From an uncultured Methanobrevibacter sp. (GTDB taxonomy: Archaea; Methanobacteriota; Methanobacteria; Methanobacteriales; Methanobacteriaceae): DNA of 10,965 nt. The notes beneath the pieces were generated by a model. The model did not search any database. It was given only the letters and a program-made list of their open reading frames with translations, and was not told the DNA's origin. Positions 6,268 through 10,965 of this stretch are shown here, piece after piece; within the stretch, counting starts at the first letter, position 1, and the number at the start of each line of letters is the position of its first letter. The stretch covers positions 1 to 10,965 of the forward strand of contig CACZPT010000051.1 of NCBI GenBank assembly GCA_902783085.1, written 5' to 3'. A program made the translations under genes and the position numbers.

Positions 6268-7414
6268 ATTGTAAAAGGCTTGCTTCAAGTAAATCTTCAT
6301 CACACTGTAATTTAATAATATTTGTCCTACCTTTTCCACGACCACGTGAAATAGTGTTAGTTGAAATTATACCAAGCATTTCAAGCTCATTAATAAAGTC
6401 AAAAATCCTTCTGTATGTTACAGCATCTTGTTTTGATACTTCTGTGTATGCTTCATATAATTTACCAGAAGTAATTTCTTCATTTTTATTAGTTAAATTT
6501 AAAATAGCTTCTAAAACTCTTTGCTGTTGTGTTGGAAGAGTAGAAATAATTTCTGCGACTTTATTATGTTCAATTCTTTCTTTAGCTATTCTTACATGAT
6601 TGCTTGTAACAAAATCTGATGATTCTTCACTAGCAATGTCACCTGCGGTTCGAAGTAAATCAAGTGCAAATCTTGCATCACCTTCTTCTTTAGCAGCCAT
6701 TGCAGAACATAGCGGAACAACATCGTCTTTAACAACACCTTCTTTAAATGCTAATTTTACCCTATCATATAATATATCAGCTAATTGATTAGCTCCATAC
6801 GGAGGAAAAACAATTTCTCTATCATTTAAACTACTGTTAACTCTTGATTTAATTAAACATTTAAAGTCCAAGAAATTACTAATTGATAAAATGGAAACAT
6901 TATCCGTTCTTGTTAAAGTATATAAAATTCCATCTCCATCTTTGTTAAGTAAGATATCAATTTCATCTAAAATAACAATTAAAATTAACTTTTTACCAAA
7001 AGCGTTTGTTCTGAAAATATCTCTAAATGTATTAACAACTTCTCCTTTTGTCCATCCCCTGTGAGGAACATTACGACCAAGTTTTTGACATAATTGAGCA
7101 AGAACTTGATATTCTGTTGTATAATCTGTACATCTAACATATTCAATCTTAATAAAAACATCTTTATTTGATGAATATTCAAGAAGTTGTTTACTAGCAA
7201 ACTTTGCCGCTGCGGTTTTGCCTGTACCTGTTTTTCCATAAATAGTAATGTTGGATGGAGTTACATCATCAAGTGCATCAACCCAATATTTAGCTATTTG
7301 TTTTACCTGATTATCTCTGTGTAATAATTTTTCTGGTAGAAACCTGTGATCTAATGGATCTTTATCAATGAAAATATTATTTTCTTTTTCTAAATCCTCA
7401 AAAATATTTGTCAT
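6260..7414 (-). CDS. cdc6: Orc1/Cdc6 replication initiator
   Basis: This is an AAA+ ATPase that binds ORB repeats at the origin and helps load the MCM helicase. Numbering from the start at 7414 (384 aa), Walker A GKTGTGKT is at 60-67, Walker B DEID at 150-153, sensor 1 SISN at 177-180, and an arginine-containing box SRVNSSL just after. Sensor 2 DARFALDLLR is at 246-255. A C-terminal winged-helix domain spans about 295-370 and ends in a basic RGRGKGRTN wing. An in-frame ATG at 7426 would add MVSF, but it has no ribosome site, whereas 7414 has GGTGAG (7419-7424) at good spacing. The gene is transcribed away from the ORB-filled intergenic region, the classic archaeal arrangement. One ORB-like box (7452-7464) sits just upstream of its predicted promoter, so self-regulation is plausible. 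Whether it is the Cdc6-1 or Cdc6-2 paralog cannot be told from this window. Confidence 0.94.
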   Translation of the reverse strand: MTNIFEDLEKENNIFIDKDPLDHRFLPEKLLHRDNQVKQIAKYWVDALDDVTPSNITIYGKTGTGKTAAAKFASKQLLEYSSNKDVFIKIEYVRCTDYTTEYQVLAQLCQKLGRNVPHRGWTKGEVVNTFRDIFRTNAFGKKLILIVILDEIDILLNKDGDGILYTLTRTDNVSILSISNFLDFKCLIKSRVNSSLNDREIVFPPYGANQLADILYDRVKLAFKEGVVKDDVVPLCSAMAAKEEGDARFALDLLRTAGDIASEESSDFVTSNHVRIAKERIEHNKVAEIISTLPTQQQRVLEAILNLTNKNEEITSGKLYEAYTEVSKQDAVTYRRIFDFINELEMLGIISTNTISRGRGKGRTNIIKLQCDEDLLEASLLQSI

Positions 7415-7451
7415 AAAACTCACCATAAAATGATAAAAATAAAAAGTAGTA

Positions 7452-7464
7452 TTTCCAGTGTTAA
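7452..7464 (+). repeat. ORB-like box, degenerate, at the cdc6-proximal side
   Basis: TTTCCAGTGTTAA matches 11 of 13 positions of TTTCAAGTGTAAA and retains the CCAGTG core seen in crenarchaeal ORBs. It is the only box left of the AT-rich element and lies beside the cdc6 promoter. Confidence 0.55.
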
Positions 7465-7520
7465 TGTTTAAAGAAGGTGTTAAATAAAGGTTTTTATTAC
7501 AAATGTTATAAAATGTAATA

Positions 7521-7660
7521 ATTTAAAAAAAATATTCTCTTAAAAATACTTTAAAATACTAATAAACTAATTTAAATATTCAATTTAATTATTAAATAAT
7601 TATTAACTGATTATATATTAAATAAATATTATATAAACTAAATTTTTAAATTAAAAAAAT
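7521..7660. other. AT-rich duplex-unwinding element candidate
   Basis: Only 9 of these 140 bases are G or C (about 6 percent), the lowest in the window. It is flanked by ORB-like boxes on both sides. It includes an inverted repeat AATTATT (7587-7593) and AATAATT (7595-7601). Confidence 0.65.
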
Positions 7661-7661
7661 C

Positions 7662-7701
7662 AGTACCATTTCAAATGTAATAGTAACTTTTCAAATGTAA
7701 A
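7662..7701 (+). repeat. Two ORB-like boxes in a 20-bp tandem repeat
   Basis: AGTACCATTTCAAATGTAA (7662-7680) and AGTAACTTTTCAAATGTAA (7682-7700) match at 17 of 19 positions with a 20-bp period. That places both boxes (7669-7681 and 7689-7701) on the same face of the helix. Both have CAAATG where the others have CAAGTG. Confidence 0.7.
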
Positions 7702-7789
7702 AATAGATGATAATAGAAACAAATAACATCAAATTATTGAATTAGGAAAACTTTCAAAAAAATTATCATGATTTATAATAAAGAGTGAG

Positions 7790-7809
7790 AGGTAATTTTC
7801 AAGTGTATA
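7790..7809 (+). repeat. ORB-like box and first copy of a 17-bp direct repeat
   Basis: TTTCAAGTGTATA (7797-7809) matches 12 of 13 consensus positions. The wider AGGTAATTTTCAAGTGT (7790-7806) recurs exactly at 7945-7961, so conservation extends 7 bases upstream of the box. Confidence 0.7.
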
Positions 7810-7844
7810 TAAACATTTGCGAAAAACGAAAATCAACACATATA

Positions 7845-7857
7845 TTTCAAGTGTAAA
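7845..7857 (+). repeat. ORB-like box, perfect consensus
   Basis: TTTCAAGTGTAAA is the full 13-mer consensus of this region and the reverse complement of TTTACACTTGAAA. Confidence 0.75.
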
Positions 7858-7925
7858 AAAAATTTTCAATTAAAAAAATATTGCTTTAATAGAAAAAACA
7901 GTTGTTAAAATCCTTTAAAATCAAT

Positions 7926-7975
7926 TTTTAAGTGAAAATATTAAAGGTAATTTTCAAGTGTTTTTACAATTGAAA
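7926..7975. repeat. Cluster of three ORB-like boxes, last two in inverted orientation
   Basis: TTTTAAGTGAAAA (7926-7938) is a weaker box. TTTCAAGTGTTTT (7952-7964) carries the second copy of the 17-bp repeat (7945-7961). TTTACAATTGAAA (7963-7975) is a 12 of 13 match on the other strand and abuts the previous box, forming a head-to-head pair. Confidence 0.65.
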
Positions 7976-7980
7976 TATAC

Positions 7981-8038
7981 CTCTTAAGTCCCACAAGAGC
8001 CTCGCAGGCGTTTCACTTGAAACACATCTCTGTGTGTC
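7981..8038. other. GC-rich block of four consecutive hairpins with an embedded ORB-like dyad
   Basis: Positions 7989-8038 have 26 G/C of 50, against 6 percent in the nearby AT-rich element. Four inverted repeats follow each other almost without gaps. They are CTCTT/AAGAG (7981-7985, 7995-7999), GCCT/AGGC (7999-8002, 8006-8009), GTTTCA/TGAAAC (8010-8015, 8018-8023) and ACACA/TGTGT (8022-8026, 8031-8035). The third is an ORB-like dyad in minus orientation. On the minus strand it is followed by GCCTGCGAGG, in the place where a full ORB has its G-rich string. The block is either an extended high-affinity ORB or a small structured RNA; T-rich sequence follows on the plus strand (8046-8059). Confidence 0.5.
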
Positions 8039-8072
8039 TAACTGAATTTTTTGATTTTAATATTATGTATTA

Positions 8073-8561
8073 CTAGATAAACATGGAATTTTCATTAGAT
8101 TCTGTTTTATTTATAGGATTAACTGCACCGAATTTCTTGTCAATTAAGAATATACAATGTAATTTTGCTTTAAAAACACGTTTAATAGTTTTAATTAAGT
8201 TATGTTTAGTTAATCCATCTTCAAATATATCATCAGTAATTATAAATTGCTGTAAAATGTTTTGATTAACTTGTAATTCAAAATCAACTAAGAACTTATT
8301 AACACCAATATTTAAATCTAAAATAAAATCTCTTTGTTTTTTTGAATCAGCAGCATTCATCAATTGTAAATGTTCTGGAGACACTTGTGTTGCACAACCA
8401 ATTACAATAAAATCTTTTCCTTTTGGTTTAACAACATCCATAATATTATCTCTTGGAAATTCGATAATATAATGAAAATCAGAAGTTTCTTCTTCTTTAG
8501 ATTCTCTAAAAATTCCATGATCTACAATCCATTCTTTTACGACTTCTTTATCAATTGCCAT
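8073..8561 (-). CDS. Conserved archaeal protein, DUF2299-like, function unknown
   Basis: This is a 162-residue soluble protein with no membrane segment and no catalytic motif that I recognise. The N-terminal part (VVKEWIVDHGIF, then EFPRDNIMDVV) and the alternating strands such as KDFIVIGCATQVS suggest an alpha/beta domain. The C-terminal half (ITDDIFEDGLTKHNLIKTIK) is helical, and the last 20 or so residues are polar and probably disordered. It resembles, from memory, the archaeal DUF2299 family; I cannot confirm this without a profile search. The ATG at 8561 is preceded by AAGTGAT (8565-8571), whose GTGAT pairs with the 16S rRNA tail. The gene lies between the origin and cbiB, divergent from cbiB, with its 3' end facing the origin. 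A replication role is not shown by the sequence. Confidence 0.85.
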   Translation of the reverse strand: MAIDKEVVKEWIVDHGIFRESKEEETSDFHYIIEFPRDNIMDVVKPKGKDFIVIGCATQVSPEHLQLMNAADSKKQRDFILDLNIGVNKFLVDFELQVNQNILQQFIITDDIFEDGLTKHNLIKTIKRVFKAKLHCIFLIDKKFGAVNPINKTESNENSMFI

Positions 8562-8631
8562 TTTATCACTTCTTTAATTTTTTATAACAAATAATAAAAT
8601 ATTTATTTTTTTATTATAAATAATATGTTAT
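8562..8631. promoter_or_regulatory. Divergent promoter region upstream of cbiB
   Basis: This spacer is almost entirely A/T. An imperfect inverted repeat, TATAACAAATAAT (8583-8595) against ATAATATGTTATA (8620-8632), pairs 11 of 13 positions, and its right arm reaches the cbiB start codon. AATAAAATATTTAT (8594-8607) could be the cbiB TATA, giving a start site within about 10 nt of the ATG. There is no ribosome site before cbiB, which fits a leaderless or near-leaderless message. A role for the repeat as operator is inferred. Confidence 0.35.
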
Positions 8632-9615
8632 ATGTTAGAATCATTTAATTTATTTTTATTTATTATTTTTTCATTATTACTAAGTTTAATGATTGATTTG
8701 ATTTTTGGTGAACTGCCTACAAAAATACATCCTGTAGTAATAATCGGGTCTATAATAGATTTTTCAAAAAGGATTTTTATATCATTTAGAAATAAATTAT
8801 CTGGATTACTGACTACATTGTTGACATGTGTTATTTCAAGTGTATTACTATTAATAATATTATATATTTCTTCTTTTAATGAAATTGTTTATTTTATTGT
8901 ATTTTCGATTGTTTTATCATCAACATTTTCCATAAAAATGTTAATTTCTACCGCTAAAAGTGTTGAAGATGATTTACTTGAAGATATTACAAAAGCAAGA
9001 AAAGCTGTTTCATATTTGGTTAGTAGAAATACAGAAGAATTAACTGAAGGTTTCATTGTATCTGCAACAATCGAAAGTATGAGTGAAAATATCACAGATT
9101 CATATGTTGCACCAATTTTTTATTTGACATTGATTTCAATTGTATTAATGATTTTAAATATAAACTGTTATTTTGTAATACTTTTAGTTCCATTTATTTA
9201 TAGAATATCAAATACATTAGATGCAATGCTTGGATATAAAAGTGATGATTTAATTTATATTGGTTATTTTCCAGCAAAATTAGATGATATTTTGAATTAT
9301 ATTCCATCAAGAATAGCTGGGCTTTTTGTTGTAATTTCAGCTTTTATATTAAAATTTAATTGGAAAAATAGTTATTATATAATGAGACGTGATGCAAGAA
9401 ATTGTCCAAGTCCAAATTCTGGTTTTACAATGGCTTCAACAGCAGGAGCACTTGATATTCAACTTATAAAAAAACATACATATATTTTAGGTGATAATAC
9501 AGATGAAATAAATGTTAATGATATTTCAAAAGCAATTAGCTTAACAAAATTAACAATATTGCTATATACAATATTTATATTTCTAATCTTACTAATAGTT
9601 AAAATGATAATATGA
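8632..9615 (+). CDS. cbiB: Adenosylcobinamide-phosphate synthase (CbiB/CobD family)
   Basis: This integral membrane enzyme attaches the aminopropanol arm to adenosylcobyric acid in cobamide synthesis, which methanogens need for the corrinoid methyltransferase Mtr. The 327-residue protein has hydrophobic segments at about 7-25, 58-80, 84-104, 163-190, 228-241 and 307-327. Family motifs are DLIFGELPTKIHPVVIIG (22-39), ARKAVSYLVSRNTEEL (122-137), SATIESMSENITDSYVAPIF (144-163) and RRDARNCPSPNSGFTMAS (252-269). The usual GRDT motif reads SRNT here. No Shine-Dalgarno sequence precedes the ATG. The gene is divergent from the DUF2299-like gene, and its stop overlaps the cbiG start as ATGA (9612-9615), so the two are translated as a coupled pair. 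Confidence 0.9.
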   Translation: MLESFNLFLFIIFSLLLSLMIDLIFGELPTKIHPVVIIGSIIDFSKRIFISFRNKLSGLLTTLLTCVISSVLLLIILYISSFNEIVYFIVFSIVLSSTFSIKMLISTAKSVEDDLLEDITKARKAVSYLVSRNTEELTEGFIVSATIESMSENITDSYVAPIFYLTLISIVLMILNINCYFVILLVPFIYRISNTLDAMLGYKSDDLIYIGYFPAKLDDILNYIPSRIAGLFVVISAFILKFNWKNSYYIMRRDARNCPSPNSGFTMASTAGALDIQLIKKHTYILGDNTDEINVNDISKAISLTKLTILLYTIFIFLILLIVKMII

Positions 9616-10649
9616 AAATAGCAATTCAATCAGTTTCACAAAAAGGATATGACTTATCTTTTAAATTAAAAGAAATTTTAGATAAGGATTCCATGATTAT
9701 TAAATGTGATATTTATCATAAAAATGTTAAAGAAAATTTTAATAAAATATTTTATGAATATGATGCTATAATTGCAATAATGGCTTCTGGAATCTTAATA
9801 AGATCTATTTCTAATTTAATTAATTCAAAAACATCTGATCCAGCTATTTTAAATATTGATGAAAATGGAAAATTTGTAATTAGTATTCTTTCAGGTCATT
9901 TAGGTGGTGCTAATAAATTAACACGAAAAATTTCAGATTTAATTGGTGCTCAGGCGGTTATAACTACATCCACTGATGTTAATAATAAATTAGGAATTGA
10001 TGTTTTAGCATCTGATTTATACTTATCTATTGATAGTACATCTGAGATTTTATACTTTAATAAAGCTATTTTAGCTGGTAAGGAAATTCTTTTTACAGTA
10101 AATAGCGATGGAAATTATGATTATTTATTTGAATATATAAATGATAATACACTTGAAATGAATGTTTCAATTTATTTTTCAAGTAAAGTGAAAAATGGCG
10201 ATATTTTAGTTCAATGTGATAAACATGAAATTACATTATCACCATATAGAATTGTCTTTGGAATTGGTTGCAGACGTGGTAAATCACAATATGAAATTTA
10301 TGACGCAATAAAAAAAGTTTTAAACCAATTAAACATGCATGAATCTAGAATTAATAAATTTTCATCTGCTGAAATTAAAAAAGACGAAGAAGGCATATTA
10401 AAATTATCTGATGAGTTGAATATTCCAGTTGAATTTGTTGAAATAGAAAAATTGAAAGACTTTAAATCTGATGATATTCAAGAATCTGAATTTGTTAAAT
10501 CGAAATTTGGTATTCCTGGAGTATGTGAACCGTCAGCATTAATAATAGCAGGCGATGATTCAGAATTGATTTATAAAAAAACAGCTTTTAATGGCGTTAC
10601 AGTTTCTGTTGCCATTAATAAAAAAATAAAAATATTAGATGGATTCTAA
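9612..10649 (+). CDS. cbiG: Cobalt-precorrin-5A hydrolase
   Basis: CbiG opens the delta-lactone of cobalt-precorrin-5A and releases acetaldehyde in the anaerobic corrin pathway. The 345-residue protein has the N-terminal domain motifs MASGILIR (57-64), SGHLGGAN (94-101) and TTSTD (118-122), and a less conserved middle. The C-terminal domain has GIGCRRGKS (217-225) and SKFGIPGVCEPSAL (297-310). Length is normal for a stand-alone CbiG with no fusion to CbiH or CbiF. It is translationally coupled to cbiB. The last 15 bp overlap the convergent UPF0147 gene. At the stop codon an inverted repeat, TAATTTGG (10647-10654) and CCAAATTA (10665-10672), could fold in the 3' end of the message, but no T run follows. 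Confidence 0.92.
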   Translation: MKIAIQSVSQKGYDLSFKLKEILDKDSMIIKCDIYHKNVKENFNKIFYEYDAIIAIMASGILIRSISNLINSKTSDPAILNIDENGKFVISILSGHLGGANKLTRKISDLIGAQAVITTSTDVNNKLGIDVLASDLYLSIDSTSEILYFNKAILAGKEILFTVNSDGNYDYLFEYINDNTLEMNVSIYFSSKVKNGDILVQCDKHEITLSPYRIVFGIGCRRGKSQYEIYDAIKKVLNQLNMHESRINKFSSAEIKKDEEGILKLSDELNIPVEFVEIEKLKDFKSDDIQESEFVKSKFGIPGVCEPSALIIAGDDSELIYKKTAFNGVTVSVAINKKIKILDGF

Positions 10650-10880
10650 TTTGGATAATACTTCCCAAATTAAAGTTCTAGCATGAACAGGTATATTTGG
10701 ATCATTACTAATTTCGTCTAATTTTCCAAGTACAGTACTTATTCTTACTGACTGGTCTTTATCTTCATCTTTTAGAAGTTGACTAGATTCATTAGCAGCT
10801 TCTCTGATATTACGTGGAACACTATTTTCGTTAGTAATGTATTCAAGTATTTCACAAACATCGTCAATTTCATTACTCAT
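10635..10880 (-). CDS. UPF0147 family protein, function unknown
   Basis: This 81-residue acidic, all-helical protein is typical in length of UPF0147, a small family found widely in archaea. Recognisable stretches are NENSVPRNIREAANES (18-33), VRISTVLGKLDEIS (45-58) and DPNIPVHARTLIWEVLS (60-76). The paired N-xx-P-xxxR helices suggest two similar helical halves. There is no signal, membrane segment or known catalytic motif. The ribosome site is very strong (GAGGGAGG, 10887-10894), suggesting high expression. TTTATTTATAA on the minus strand (10934-10924) is a plausible TATA with a leader of about 25 nt. The 3' end overlaps cbiG by 15 bp, tail to tail. No function is assigned. Confidence 0.85.
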   Translation of the reverse strand: MSNEIDDVCEILEYITNENSVPRNIREAANESSQLLKDEDKDQSVRISTVLGKLDEISNDPNIPVHARTLIWEVLSKLESI

Positions 10881-10886
10881 ATAATT

Positions 10887-10934
10887 CCTCCCTCAAAAAC
10901 AAATTAAAAAATAGTTTCATACATTATAAATAAA
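10887..10934 (-). promoter_or_regulatory. Promoter and strong ribosome site of the UPF0147 gene
   Basis: On the minus strand the TATA-like TTTATTTATAA lies at 10934-10924, and GAGGGAGG at 10894-10887 is 6 nt before the ATG at 10880. The predicted transcription start is near 10903. Confidence 0.5.
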
Positions 10935-10965
10935 GTATTGTATATCTTTATATTTAATAGTTATG

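Larger units (their letters stand above)
7415..8072. other. Chromosomal replication origin (oriC) candidate
   Basis: This is a non-coding stretch of about 650 bp directly upstream of cdc6. From left to right it holds one degenerate ORB-like box (7452) and a very AT-rich stretch at 7521-7660 (9 G/C of 140 bases), which is the natural unwinding element. Next come two ORB-like boxes spaced exactly 20 bp apart, a series of further boxes to 7975, and a GC-rich hairpin block at 7981-8038 that contains the last box. The consensus TTTCAAGTGTAAA, or TTTACACTTGAAA on the other strand, agrees with the ORB-type repeat I recall for Methanothermobacter origins. Most boxes point one way; those at 7963 and 8010 point the other way. 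No convincing protein-coding frame crosses the region. The origin call rests on repeats, composition and the neighbouring initiator gene. Confidence 0.85.

Noticed and set aside
7412..7426. Upstream ATG at 7426 as the cdc6 start
   Set aside because: It has no ribosome site, and its own sequence supplies the GGTGAG site for the ATG at 7414.
7494..7521. Inverted repeat TTATTAC / GTAATAA in the origin region
   Set aside because: The arms are only 7 bp with a 14-nt loop, which is expected by chance at this AT content.
7662..7975. Repeated 13-mers considered as a CRISPR array
   Set aside because: The repeats are too short, irregularly spaced, vary in orientation and lie beside cdc6, so they fit an origin and not a CRISPR array.
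7981..8038. GC-rich hairpin block considered as a tRNA
   Set aside because: The stems do not form a cloverleaf. There is no 7-bp acceptor stem and no T-loop GTTCRAT sequence.
8370..8594. Plus-strand open frame opposite the DUF2299-like gene
   Set aside because: It is rich in Phe, Asn and Ile from AT-rich antisense sequence, has no ribosome site, and the opposite strand has a better gene with a good start.
10647..10672. Hairpin at the cbiG stop considered as a terminator
   Set aside because: No T run follows on the plus strand and it lies in UPF0147 coding sequence, so I mention it only as a possible 3' structure.

Overview
The window looks like a piece of a Methanobacteriales chromosome, most probably Methanobrevibacter or a close relative. 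The DNA is very AT-rich. Promoters carry archaeal TATA elements, and ribosome binding sites match the archaeal GGAGGTGAT pattern. The gene content is methanogen-like: an HMf-type histone, a CTP-dependent (DUF120) riboflavin kinase, a TfrA-type thiol:fumarate reductase flavoprotein, a DadD-type deaminase, Orc1/Cdc6, anaerobic cobamide genes (cbiB, cbiG) and a UPF0147 protein. The genus is an inference from gene content and composition.

Layout, left to right. Positions 1-120 (minus strand) hold the 5' part of an FMN riboswitch with a TATA box just upstream; the gene it controls lies beyond the left edge. Next is ribK (-), then a divergent promoter region and tfrA (+). tfrA ends tail to tail with dadD (-), overlapping it by 8 bp across a hairpin that looks like a two-way terminator. 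A histone gene (-) with its own T-rich terminator and a palindrome at its predicted transcription start comes next. It is followed by a tight plus-strand operon of hisG, a flavodoxin-like gene and pyrB. pyrB overlaps the end of orc1/cdc6 (-) by 8 bp.

Positions 7415-8072 are non-coding and have the structure of a replication origin. There are about nine ORB-like 13-mers around the consensus TTTCAAGTGTAAA, a stretch of about 140 bp with only 9 G/C bases, and a compact GC-rich block of consecutive hairpins at the right end. To the right lie a conserved hypothetical gene (-), the translationally coupled cobamide pair cbiB-cbiG (+), and a UPF0147 gene (-) that overlaps the end of cbiG by 15 bp.

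Most coding content is housekeeping: flavin, histidine, pyrimidine and cobamide synthesis, purine salvage, fumarate reduction, chromatin and replication initiation. The points most worth a second look are regulatory: a typical-looking FMN riboswitch in an archaeon, with ribK lacking the HTH domain of the RbkR regulator; the origin and its GC-rich hairpin block; the histone-promoter palindrome; and the unclear pyrB start codon. I see no CRISPR array, insertion sequence, phage or defence genes, tRNA or rRNA.
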